Made by a program: the position numbers and the translations under genes
Notes under the pieces: generated by a model
What the model was told of the DNA's origin: nothing
Seen by the model: only the letters and a program-made list of their open reading frames with translations
Databases searched by the model: none
Part shown: piece by piece, positions 1 through 7,523 of the stretch
How positions within the stretch are numbered: position 1 is the stretch's first letter
How the letters are laid out: each line of letters begins with the position of its first letter
Assembly: GCA_021736285.1 (NCBI GenBank)
Contig: JAIPGE010000034.1
Span: 1-10,644 of the forward strand
DNA length: 10,644 nt
Direction of reading: 5' to 3'
Source: Candidatus Izemoplasma sp.
Lineage (GTDB): Bacteria; Bacillota_I; Bacilli_A; Izemoplasmatales; Izemoplasmataceae

Positions 1-800
1 CGTTCAACATAGTCTTCAAATACACCAGATTGTTTAATTCGTGCTTTTTCCATATCTTGGTTCCACTTTTTAAACATCCGTTTGGCGTGTTTGCTTTTTT
101 CTCCGCGAACATCCTTAATAAACTTTTTAAAAAAGAGATTTAATACCGAGTGTCCGACCAATAATGTAATCACAGTAACACCAAATAAACTGTATAGTGG
201 CCAATCATATAACAATGTATGTAGTTTATCAACAAATGGTGTTAAAAAGGGTAACATTGCCGGTGTTAGTGTTTCTTTAGAACGATACAAAAAAGCCATT
301 AATAACGCTATGATTGTTGTTATAAGAAAGGCAATGAGACTTGGCTTTCGTTGCTTTTTAATCTTCTTTGGCAACAATTCAATCAAGCGCTCTAAATTCT
401 CCATTTGTTGGATGGAGGCATTACGATATTCTTCGATCCATTGATCAAAAACATCATATAAAATGCTTTCTTTTGTGAGTGTGTTAAGTGAGTCTAATTG
501 AATAAACTCTTTGAGTGTCATCTCTTCTTCAATATCGATATGTGACACATAAAATTCATCTAAACTGTCAATCTCAAGTGCCCAACTTCGTTGATATGTT
601 AAGGGATTTTTATGTAACTCACTTATGTCGCTCGTATAAGTATAATGTGCAATTAACAAGTCTTTCAATGTTTTTTGTTGATACAAGTTGACATTGTTTG
701 TCGCTTGATCAAATTCTAAATATTTCTTCAATCTAAATTTAGTAACATCATAACCATTCAATTCAAATAACAGCATTAACTCTTCACTTGGTGTCATCAT
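1..800 (-). CDS. Two-TM membrane protein of unknown function (3' end outside window)
   Basis: The frame is open from tandem ATG ATG codons (798-800 and 795-797) to the window edge, giving about 266 residues with no stop, so the C-terminus is missing. I do not recognise the family. The first ~150 residues are soluble, mixed-charge and helix-prone, with no signal peptide. A Lys/Arg-rich patch at about 145-152 (PKKIKKQRK) precedes a hydrophobic helix at about 155-172 (SLIAFLITTIIALLMAFLY). A ~30-residue loop and a second helix at about 203-224 follow, then a basic region rich in Lys and Arg. By the positive-inside rule both the N-terminal domain and the tail should be cytoplasmic, with only a short outside loop. 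It starts 7 bases after the CvpA-like gene and is probably co-transcribed with it. The second ATG has the better Shine-Dalgarno spacing (5 bases rather than 2). The reading frame is confident; the function is unknown. Confidence 0.85.
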   Translation of the reverse strand, partial: MMTPSEELMLLFELNGYDVTKFRLKKYLEFDQATNNVNLYQQKTLKDLLIAHYTYTSDISELHKNPLTYQRSWALEIDSLDEFYVSHIDIEEEMTLKEFIQLDSLNTLTKESILYDVFDQWIEEYRNASIQQMENLERLIELLPKKIKKQRKPSLIAFLITTIIALLMAFLYRSKETLTPAMLPFLTPFVDKLHTLLYDWPLYSLFGVTVITLLVGHSVLNLFFKKFIKDVRGEKSKHAKRMFKKWNQDMEKARIKQSGVFEDYVE

Positions 801-802
801 AT

Positions 803-809
803 CCCCCCT
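803..809 (-). promoter_or_regulatory. Ribosome binding site with a G6 run, overlapping upstream stop codon
   Basis: On the minus strand the sequence reads TAGGGGGGATATGATG. The TAG is the stop of the CvpA-like gene, and its A and G also begin the AGGGGGG purine tract that serves as Shine-Dalgarno for the next gene. The overlap suggests translational coupling. The spacing favours the second ATG (797) as the start. A run of six G is conspicuous in such AT-rich DNA. Confidence 0.6.
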
Positions 810-3147
810 ATCTGATTAGACTCTTAACACGTTTAGTAAATTCATCACTAAATAATTCATATTCATCATTTGCTAAAATGCGCATTGCTTCAATCGTAAT
901 ATTGCCATCGATGTACATTTGTTCAAGTAAAGTCATATTGGTTGCCTGATCCGTGACATGAAACGCAAATTGATCAGCCATAACACCAATTACTTCTTTC
1001 GTTAAAACATCGTCTTCAACAGCTTGGTTAAGATGCACAATAAAAGCTTGCATTGTTTCTGTATCATAGGTTATTGGTTCGTTGTTATCATCAATCATAA
1101 CATATGCTTTAACCGCAATTTCACTGGTGAGATACTGCATGTTAAAGAGTTCTCTAATCATGCCACTATCTCCTTCTGATTGTTGGCAAATTTGTACATT
1201 CGGATTTACGTTTGAGGTCGTACGTGATCCACACATTCGAGCGATATCATTGTAAAAAGCTGAAATTAACGGGGTATTTTGCATTGTGTCATACACGTCA
1301 AGATGGTATTTCATGACACTGATTCCAATCTTAACAACCATGGATATATTTCCTTCAATACTGCTTGCGATATCTTTGTAATACAGGTCATATTCATCAA
1401 CCAACACTTTTGTATCTGCTAAAATCTCACGGACTTCAGGATAATCATCAAAGACATCATCAAAACGTCCTGCCTCATAATCGTATTTATATTGCATAAT
1501 AAGCCATGACACTTGCTCGCCTTCAAATAATGTTGAGACAACGCGCATTGCATTGTCTACAAAATCATAATCAGTCACAGTTGATGTGTCAAATAGATCA
1601 CAGCGATATTGCGGGTCCTCTAAGGTATCTAAAGAAACTGTTTGGATGTTGTTTTCTGTACACGTTAACCACAATGTAAACACATCATAAGTTTGGATAC
1701 TCATCCGAGCTTGATACAGTTTGGTTTCAAGTTCATCATCATTTAATGTCAATATAATATCCTCATAATGGGTTTTAAAACTGATGATGACAGGGCTTAT
1801 ATCTGCGTTTGTTGGGTTTAATACTGTGGTATCATCTAATTCAAGAACAAACCACTCAATTAACCCTTGGTGATTTTTAATATCTGTTGTGATTATATTA
1901 AGTTGTTCTCGAACATCTTCTTTTGAACGATATCTATTCACAAACGCTTTGGCGTCTGTCACTGCTTGGGGTACGTTTGTCTCTGGATTCACAGGTGGTA
2001 TTGCGGTATCGTATGGTGTGTAATTAGGCGGTTCCTCTTCTGTTAACACAGGTCTTGACATCGTAAATGTATCGGTATACGTACTTTGATTAACAAATGC
2101 ATCTAATTTATTTTGAAGATGTGTACTTAATAACTGATTATAGGTATCTAGTTCATCCTGGTATGCTTCATATGCCAATTGATACTCATAATTAACCAAA
2201 TCAACTGCATATTGTTCAATCGCTTGATTATGTTCTTCTATCAGTTCTAGATTGGTTTTCATATCAGCATTAAATTGAGTTTCATAGTCATTAACTAACT
2301 CATAGACAAATCCATCATTTGTTTCTTGTACTAGCGTTAAAGAAACACCAAAATAATTTTGAGTAGCCAATGGTTCACCGTATAAATCTGTATAAATAGA
2401 TTCAATTAAAGACCGTGATTCATCCGTTAATTCAGGATAAATATCTAGCATGAGTTGGGCTTCTAATGAATCATTGCTTCCAACATATTGTTGTTGGTAG
2501 GTATAAATCGCATCATTGTAGTAAGTTTCAAGTCCTTCAACACTCAGTAGTTGTTGAAAACTTTCGGCTTTGTCCGCTAAGTTCTTAATTGGTACTGCCG
2601 TTTCAGCTGTTCTTGCTATACGTGAAAATGGTGGTGGGTTTTGTAAGACAAAATCGGTTACCCGAGCTTCTGGACCAATGAGATTTAAAGATAATGCTGG
2701 TAATATTAAAAAGTATATTAATACGTACCCATTAATAAACGCAAATATTCCCCCAATAATATTGTTCTTTTTTCCAAGTTTGGCCCGCATGTTTTCATTT
2801 AATATATATTTTTTCGCATACAGTGACAATATAAAAATAAAGAAGAACAATAAAAAGTATGTAATTAAATACGCAACAATCATCCCTGTTGTGTATTTAA
2901 ATATAGGGGTTAACTCCGCAATCAACTCATAAAAGAGTGTTGTTGATAATGGATCATATAAATATTTGGTAATATTTCGTCCCAAATAATAAATAATGAT
3001 AAACGGTAAAATAAGATTAATAGATAACCTAATTTGTTTATGCCCACCAGAAAAATACCCATAAATGATATAGGCAACTAAAATAAATATTAACACCATG
3101 TCAAAATTAAACTGGTGCTGTATCTCAGGAACCACACTTACTAACAT
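808..3147 (-). CDS. CvpA-like membrane protein with large extracytoplasmic domain
   Basis: This is a 779-residue protein. The first ~155 residues have four hydrophobic segments (about 15-32, 42-57, 88-112 and 130-156). The pattern resembles the CvpA/colicin V production family: an Asp before TM1, YIIYGYFSGGHKQIR after it, and LGKKNNIIGGIFAFINGY leading into TM4. The usual CvpA protein is only 160-200 residues long. Here about 620 further residues follow, predicted outside the cell. They comprise a helical, probably coiled-coil section at about 295-352, a Pro-rich linker at about 365-395, and an acidic helical C-terminal region. Four cysteines (C496, C516, C639, C654) fall in two close pairs. 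The ATG at 3147 has AGGTGG 7 bases upstream; the Met at residue 17 lies too deep in TM1 to be the start. The gene stops at TAG and is followed 7 bases later by a membrane-protein gene. The CvpA assignment is by pattern only, and the role of the outside domain is unknown. Confidence 0.85.
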   Translation of the reverse strand: MLVSVVPEIQHQFNFDMVLIFILVAYIIYGYFSGGHKQIRLSINLILPFIIIYYLGRNITKYLYDPLSTTLFYELIAELTPIFKYTTGMIVAYLITYFLLFFFIFILSLYAKKYILNENMRAKLGKKNNIIGGIFAFINGYVLIYFLILPALSLNLIGPEARVTDFVLQNPPPFSRIARTAETAVPIKNLADKAESFQQLLSVEGLETYYNDAIYTYQQQYVGSNDSLEAQLMLDIYPELTDESRSLIESIYTDLYGEPLATQNYFGVSLTLVQETNDGFVYELVNDYETQFNADMKTNLELIEEHNQAIEQYAVDLVNYEYQLAYEAYQDELDTYNQLLSTHLQNKLDAFVNQSTYTDTFTMSRPVLTEEEPPNYTPYDTAIPPVNPETNVPQAVTDAKAFVNRYRSKEDVREQLNIITTDIKNHQGLIEWFVLELDDTTVLNPTNADISPVIISFKTHYEDIILTLNDDELETKLYQARMSIQTYDVFTLWLTCTENNIQTVSLDTLEDPQYRCDLFDTSTVTDYDFVDNAMRVVSTLFEGEQVSWLIMQYKYDYEAGRFDDVFDDYPEVREILADTKVLVDEYDLYYKDIASSIEGNISMVVKIGISVMKYHLDVYDTMQNTPLISAFYNDIARMCGSRTTSNVNPNVQICQQSEGDSGMIRELFNMQYLTSEIAVKAYVMIDDNNEPITYDTETMQAFIVHLNQAVEDDVLTKEVIGVMADQFAFHVTDQATNMTLLEQMYIDGNITIEAMRILANDEYELFSDEFTKRVKSLIR

Positions 3148-3154
3148 CTTAACA

Positions 3155-3160
3155 CCACCT
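3155..3160 (-). promoter_or_regulatory. Ribosome binding site of the CvpA-like gene
   Basis: AGGTGG on the minus strand, 7 bases before the ATG at 3147. It fixes the start at 3147 rather than at the internal Met codon 16 residues further on. Confidence 0.7.
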
Positions 3161-3179
3161 ATACTTCTAAACTTGCAAG

Positions 3180-3207
3180 AAAAACCCTTTGGTTATAAAG
3201 GGTTTTT
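3180..3207 (-). terminator. Rho-independent terminator after the 630-residue protein gene
   Basis: A perfect 11-bp inverted repeat, AAAAACCCTTT and AAAGGGTTTTT, flanks a 6-base loop. On the minus strand it lies 33 bases after the stop codon at 3241-3243 and ends in a T run, as expected for an intrinsic terminator. The A and T tracts sit inside the stem, so the hairpin could also act in the other direction, although no plus-strand gene needs it. Only 32 bases separate it from the next start codon. Confidence 0.85.
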
Positions 3208-3240
3208 CTATATCTTTGTGGGTTGTATATTAAACAGGAT

Positions 3241-5133
3241 TTATTCTGTGGTTGAATCGTTTGTGTCATTGAATGTGCCAAAAATAGATTCAAATTCTGA
3301 TAATGTTGTGCTGTCCATTAAGTTGGTCATAGACTCTAACACTTCTTGTTGTGTTGCAGGATCAAGATCTTGAATATTCTCAACCAAAGCATCAACATCT
3401 TCTGAACTAACTTCTTGTGATGTTGAGAGTGCTGTTTGAATATTTTGTACACTATCATAAACAGCTTGTTCAGTACCACCATCAGTTGTATCTAAAACAG
3501 TGTCTAAATCGGTTAATAATTGATCAGATCCGAGGACACTTTCTACGGCATCTTGGAATGTTTCTAATGTTGCTTGTAAGCTAGAATTGGCTGCTGATAC
3601 ATCTAATACAATCGCACCCGGTACCAAATCAATACTATCTACAACGACAACACCTTGGTTAGATCCATCTTCTAAGACTTTGGTGAGGCGTTCAGCTGTA
3701 ATAATTAAATCTCCATCGGCATTAAATTCACCAAATTCAACATCACCTAAATCAGCAAACACTGCCTTAAACACTTCTAAATCAACTATTTCTAAATACT
3801 CTAAATTGCTTTCATCTGGATCTTTACCTGCGGTAATTTCAACAAATTCAAATTTAAGTTGTTGATCACTTACAGATACTTCATCTGCTCGAATCACAAG
3901 TAATGAATCAATTTCACCAATTCGGAATAAGGCGTTGATATAAATATTTGTATCTTCCATTTCGAACCAAATGGCTTTTAATCCAAATTCAATGTTTTTT
4001 GTTTCTGTATCAGAAATTGGAATCTCTTGAATTGTTCGCATTTCAGTAAATCCATTTTGAGAACTATAGATAAGTTTATTGAAGATTTCTTCTTCAATGC
4101 GGAAACCACTATCTAATAACGCGCTATTAAAGATATAGTTCGTAAATAAGTCTTGTAAATGTTCCTCTGGACTGAACAATTCTGGATTATACTCGCCAAT
4201 CACGACTTCACTATCCACAATCTCTTGATCATGTAACTCATAAAGATATTCTGGAAAAGCAACTGGTGTATTATTCTTGAATTGTGATACACCTGTGGTT
4301 AGTTTAAACTCTTCATCTTCTAAATCAAATTTAACAAGTTGTTGATCAAAGATGATACTAAGTAATTCTTGAGCCAAATCTGCACCAGGATCTTCCTCAT
4401 CTCCTTGTGAGGATGCCATTTGTGCTAAAATATCATCTTTAGGAATGGTGTACGAGATATTGTCTAAATCAAAATCTCCAATTGGTAAGGTTGATAATTC
4501 TTGATCTAAATTTAAATTTGCTTGTTCATCTACCATGCCTACTATAGAAGAAATAAGTGATTTTGGAATTGGTAATCTTCCCATTTGAATTTTATCAAAT
4601 TCTAAGTAATAATAATCTGGATCATCTTCAAATAAGAAATGAACTTCCAACACTGTCTTATAAGTAACATCACTATTGATGTCAACTTCTAAAAAGACGT
4701 TAAGAACAAACCGTCCTGGATCAAGTTGGCTAGCACCATCATAAAAAGATACCCATGCGCCAACCACACGCAATGATAAATCGTATCCTTCAATCTGTTG
4801 TGCTTCAGCAAAGACATAACATTGCTGATCAGTTTGACAATCAGGTCCTGGTGCATAGTTTGGATTTTCCTCTTTGAAGTACTCATAAATTGCTGTGTTG
4901 ATGATGTCTTCATGAAGATTGAATATCATATCCTCAGTGGTACCATCTTCCACATCAGAGATAGAATTATCCAACTCTGTAAACAACATTTGTTTCGCAT
5001 CGGCATCTTCTGTATACAAATGCGTCGGCATATGTTCTTCACCTGTTCCATCATACATTAATGTTGCCACCATTGCTGGTGTTCCAAGTACAATTAATAC
5101 TGGAATAAAAATTGCCATAAAAAGTTTTTTCAT
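3241..5133 (-). CDS. Membrane-anchored, highly acidic protein with two YpmS/DUF2140-like modules
   Basis: This is a 630-residue protein. A Lys-Lys start and one hydrophobic segment (about 3-26) give an N-terminal anchor or signal; there is no lipobox. Residues about 71-200 form a module of an N-terminal helix, alternating beta strands and LEFDKIQMGRLPIPKSL at 177-193. That last motif resembles the 'sv.vG.LplP' motif of Firmicutes YpmS (DUF2140), whose function is itself poorly defined. A second, diverged copy seems to lie at about 345-440 (LKAIWFEMED, then INALFRIGEID and FEFVEITAGKDPD). The last 145 residues (486-630) are helical, rich in Thr, Ser, Gln and Asp, and have no Lys, Arg or His. 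The only two cysteines are C99 and C105. AGGAG lies 7 bases before the ATG. It is a single-gene unit with its own promoter and terminator. The gene is certain; the family link is tentative. Confidence 0.88.
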   Translation of the reverse strand: MKKLFMAIFIPVLIVLGTPAMVATLMYDGTGEEHMPTHLYTEDADAKQMLFTELDNSISDVEDGTTEDMIFNLHEDIINTAIYEYFKEENPNYAPGPDCQTDQQCYVFAEAQQIEGYDLSLRVVGAWVSFYDGASQLDPGRFVLNVFLEVDINSDVTYKTVLEVHFLFEDDPDYYYLEFDKIQMGRLPIPKSLISSIVGMVDEQANLNLDQELSTLPIGDFDLDNISYTIPKDDILAQMASSQGDEEDPGADLAQELLSIIFDQQLVKFDLEDEEFKLTTGVSQFKNNTPVAFPEYLYELHDQEIVDSEVVIGEYNPELFSPEEHLQDLFTNYIFNSALLDSGFRIEEEIFNKLIYSSQNGFTEMRTIQEIPISDTETKNIEFGLKAIWFEMEDTNIYINALFRIGEIDSLLVIRADEVSVSDQQLKFEFVEITAGKDPDESNLEYLEIVDLEVFKAVFADLGDVEFGEFNADGDLIITAERLTKVLEDGSNQGVVVVDSIDLVPGAIVLDVSAANSSLQATLETFQDAVESVLGSDQLLTDLDTVLDTTDGGTEQAVYDSVQNIQTALSTSQEVSSEDVDALVENIQDLDPATQQEVLESMTNLMDSTTLSEFESIFGTFNDTNDSTTE

Positions 5134-5140
5134 GTTATCG

Positions 5141-5145
5141 CTCCT
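5141..5145 (-). promoter_or_regulatory. Ribosome binding site of the acidic membrane-anchored protein gene
   Basis: AGGAG on the minus strand, 7 bases before the ATG at 5133. It confirms the start that places the hydrophobic anchor at the N-terminus. Confidence 0.75.
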
Positions 5146-5176
5146 GTCATTTAAATTTCTATTTATACAACCCTAG

Positions 5177-5206
5177 TATATAGAAAATTTGTGTATATTT
5201 TATGAA
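5177..5206 (-). promoter_or_regulatory. Putative sigma-70-type promoter for the 630-residue protein gene
   Basis: The 96-base gap after tsaD reads, on the minus strand, TTCATA, 18 bases, then TATATA, followed by a 5' leader of about 35-40 bases up to the AGGAG at 5141-5145. TATACT two bases further on is an alternative -10. The gap is AT-rich, so chance matches are likely. The gap length, the terminator after the gene and the absence of other signals support an independent start here. I saw no strong terminator for tsaD in the gap, only a weak AT-only inverted repeat (5153-5162 with 5180-5190). Confidence 0.4.
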
Positions 5207-5229
5207 TATGATTGTGTTATATTGTGAAT

Positions 5230-6222
5230 TTACTCAAGACGCACTCGACTTTTTCCATTGAGGGCCATTGTATCCGTCGTTTTTTGTGTTATGTACTTAT
5301 AATACCCGGCCACACCTATCATTGCTGCATTGTCTGTACAGTAGTCAAAATTAGGTATTGTTACAGGAATATCTGTAATCCGTTCTTGAACTTTTTTACG
5401 AAGTCCTTTGTTTGCCGCAACCCCGCCTGCAATAATAAACATTTTTGCCTTATATTCGGCGATTGCTTTAATGCTTTTATCAAGCAATACCTCTGTCACA
5501 GCTTCTTGGAATGATGCACAAAGGTCTTCAATACGTAATGTTTCATTGCGTTGTTTGGCATTATGAACCAAGTTAATAACATGTGATTTAATACCTGAAA
5601 AAGAAAACATATAGCCTGGTTGCTTGGTTAAATCAGGCATCGGATAATTAATTCTTCCTTGATGCGCTAACCGATCAACAACTGGCCCACCAGGATAACC
5701 TAACCCAACGGTTCTTGCAACTTTATCATACGCTTCGCCAATCGCATCATCTTGTGTTTCTCCTAGTTTTTCAAACTGATAGTGATCTTTCATGAGAATC
5801 AATTCAGTATGTCCCCCACTTACAACCAAACAAATCAATGGAAACACCAAAGGTTCTTCAATCGCGTTGGCATAAATATGCCCTGCGATATGATGGATAC
5901 CGACCATTGGAATATCGTGGGCAAATGCGAATGCTTTTGCCGCATTTATTCCCACAAGTAAACTACCGATTAACCCAGGTCCTTTGGTAACTGCGACTAA
6001 ATCGATATCACTTGGTGTCATGTCACCTTCTTTTAAGGCTTTTTCAAAGACAACAGTAATGCCTTTTACATGTTCTCTAGAAGCGATTTCAGGAACAACA
6101 CCACCATATGCTTGATGGACGTCAATCTGACTAAAGACAACATTGCTCAAGACCTGTGTGCCATTTTTTATAATACTGACGCTTGTCTCATCGCATGAAC
6201 TTTCAACACTTAGCACAATCAT
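5230..6222 (-). CDS. tsaD: tRNA N6-adenosine threonylcarbamoyltransferase TsaD
   Basis: TsaD (Gcp/YgjD, Kae1 family) transfers the threonylcarbamoyl group from L-threonylcarbamoyl-AMP to N6 of A37 in tRNAs that read ANN codons. In bacteria it works in the cytoplasm with TsaB and TsaE, after TsaC-type enzymes make the intermediate. At 330 residues it has full family length. Visible hallmarks are the ASKHA-fold start VLSVESSCDETS, GGVVPEIASREH (40-51), the metal-binding HHIAGH with H111 and H115, the nucleotide-loop VSGGHT (134-139), IGEAYDKVAR (161-170), GYPGGP (175-180), FSFSGIKS (206-213), AGGVAANKGLR (265-275) and CTDNAAMIG with D297 as third metal ligand. No key residue is missing. The GAGGAG ribosome binding site 7 bases upstream lies inside the end of rimI, and the genes are 4 bases apart, which indicates coupled translation. 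tsaB is not next to it here. Likely essential, as in most bacteria. Confidence 0.98.
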   Translation of the reverse strand: MIVLSVESSCDETSVSIIKNGTQVLSNVVFSQIDVHQAYGGVVPEIASREHVKGITVVFEKALKEGDMTPSDIDLVAVTKGPGLIGSLLVGINAAKAFAFAHDIPMVGIHHIAGHIYANAIEEPLVFPLICLVVSGGHTELILMKDHYQFEKLGETQDDAIGEAYDKVARTVGLGYPGGPVVDRLAHQGRINYPMPDLTKQPGYMFSFSGIKSHVINLVHNAKQRNETLRIEDLCASFQEAVTEVLLDKSIKAIAEYKAKMFIIAGGVAANKGLRKKVQERITDIPVTIPNFDYCTDNAAMIGVAGYYKYITQKTTDTMALNGKSRVRLE

Positions 6223-6226
6223 ATCA

Positions 6227-6670
6227 TCACTCCTCGTATAAACAGTGCATTACCAACGCATCTTCACCATCTTGGTAATACTGTTTTCGTTTATTTATTG
6301 TTTTAAACCCCAATGATTTATAAAGGGCTATAGCCTGATTATTGTATTCTCTTACTTCTAAACTTATCTCAAGTGGCAATTCTTTTTGATAATAGAAAGT
6401 CATATAATTAAAGAGTTTGTGCCCAATACCTCGGTTTCGCCATCTTTTTAACACATAGATATTTATGATTTCAATATGGTTGTCACTTTTTAAAATCGAC
6501 AAGTACCCCACTACTTCATCAGCTGTCTCAGCGATGAAGTATGCCGTATTATCATGATATTTGATATCATTTTTGATCAGGTCAATCGCAATCTTTTGAT
6601 TGAAAATTTCTACTTCACATTGATAGATGAATGTCACATCTTTGATTGTTGCTTGGCGACAACTAATCAT
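6227..6670 (-). CDS. rimI: RimI-type protein N-terminal acetyltransferase (GNAT)
   Basis: RimI acetylates protein N-termini using acetyl-CoA; the classic substrate is ribosomal protein bS18, though relatives have broader targets. The 147-residue length is normal. The acetyl-CoA binding loop is RNRGIGHKL (78-86). The family signature runs from LEVREYNNQAIALYKSLGF (104-122) through R128, YY (131-132) and EDALVM (136-141). Comparing this block with enterobacterial RimI places E105 and Y117 at the positions of the catalytic Glu103 and Tyr115, with the same spacing. The ATG overlaps the end of the upstream lipoprotein gene by 8 bases (ATGATTAG), and its AGGA lies 8 bases upstream within that gene. 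The gene ends with TGA, 4 bases before tsaD. The rimI-tsaD order is conserved in many Firmicutes and fits co-expression rather than direct joint function. Confidence 0.95.
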   Translation of the reverse strand: MISCRQATIKDVTFIYQCEVEIFNQKIAIDLIKNDIKYHDNTAYFIAETADEVVGYLSILKSDNHIEIINIYVLKRWRNRGIGHKLFNYMTFYYQKELPLEISLEVREYNNQAIALYKSLGFKTINKRKQYYQDGEDALVMHCLYEE

Positions 6671-7523
6671 TGGTTGTTTCCTCAGTTGCTTGACTGGTCA
6701 CACCAATATCACTCTCAAGTTCGTTTAAAGCGTTAATTTCAGCTATGAACCGCTCATTAAAATCTTCAATCACTGGCGATATCTCTTCTAAGTCTCCTAT
6801 ATTAAGAATATTAATCTCTTCACTAAAGCCATTGATTTCATTGATTGTTGTGGCATTAGTTTGATGCTTAAGATAGAGTTGTTCATAGACTCTAATTTCT
6901 TGATAGTAGTGATAGTATTCACTGTCAAATCCATCTTTTGTATCATTAATCAAGATTGTATCTAAACCTAAGTCTTTTACTGAATTGTAAAGGGTATAGA
7001 CATCGATAAAACGCACAATCGCATCAGCGTCATAAACGACAATTTTAATCGCTGTCATGTGACTTACAGGAATCGTATCCGTAATGTAATATTCTTGGGC
7101 ATATCCTGTTTTAAACTGATTATAACTATCGACTATTTGATATTGACAGTCTGCTTCATTGTATTTGTAGCGTGTGTTTCCAACCTCAAGGTTTTTAGGA
7201 ACCATAAGACTATTTGAAATGTCTGTACAGGCATTTCTTGCTTCGACAAAGACATCACCATTAAATCCGTCAACAACGATATCGTAATCAATTGTTTGAT
7301 TATATAACAACATCTCTTCAATTGTCAATAACTTGTCAATATCAAGACTTGTCATTACTCCTTTATTATTGGTCTCATACGTAATAATTATCGATTGTGT
7401 TGAATCGATGAAAAAACTATTTTGCCGTGCTTTAAAATTATTTTGTACAACACTTTCTTGATTACATCCAACCAAGGTTAGAACACTAAGAAACATTAAA
7501 CAAATAGATATTAGCCGATTCAT
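6663..7523 (-). CDS. Lipoprotein of unknown function (copy B of a tandem pair)
   Basis: This is a 286-residue protein with a type II signal peptide: MNR, a hydrophobic core, then LTLVGC with C20 as the lipidated cysteine. The mature protein would be anchored to the outer face of the membrane. No known family is recognised. It is mixed alpha/beta, acidic, and has two further cysteines, C99 and C126. It resembles the upstream lipoprotein: ITYETNNKG (47-55) matches VKYRTNAVG (40-48), the two cysteines sit at matching places, and the helix at about 203-221 (IRVYEQLYLKHQ) matches IKIIEQYVLDNQ. Its last ~45 residues form an acidic helix and a Thr/Glu tail. The ATG directly follows the TAA of copy A, with only a weak GGGGA 9 bases upstream, so translation probably depends on coupling. 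It ends in TAG inside the start of rimI. Confidence 0.92.
   Translation of the reverse strand: MNRLISICLMFLSVLTLVGCNQESVVQNNFKARQNSFFIDSTQSIIITYETNNKGVMTSLDIDKLLTIEEMLLYNQTIDYDIVVDGFNGDVFVEARNACTDISNSLMVPKNLEVGNTRYKYNEADCQYQIVDSYNQFKTGYAQEYYITDTIPVSHMTAIKIVVYDADAIVRFIDVYTLYNSVKDLGLDTILINDTKDGFDSEYYHYYQEIRVYEQLYLKHQTNATTINEINGFSEEINILNIGDLEEISPVIEDFNERFIAEINALNELESDIGVTSQATEETTND

Noticed and set aside
82..444. Plus-strand open frame of 120 codons at the left edge
   Set aside because: It lies opposite the two-TM membrane-protein frame, which is open over its full length, has a ribosome binding site and shows a coherent membrane topology.
2570..2932. Plus-strand open frame opposite the CvpA-like TM region
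   Set aside because: Hydrophobic-looking only because it is the complement of TM-coding AT-rich DNA; no ribosome binding site or family resemblance.
5153..5190. AT-only inverted repeat after tsaD as a terminator
   Set aside because: The stem has no GC, one bulge and a 17-base loop, so it should be too weak; it probably arises by chance in promoter DNA.
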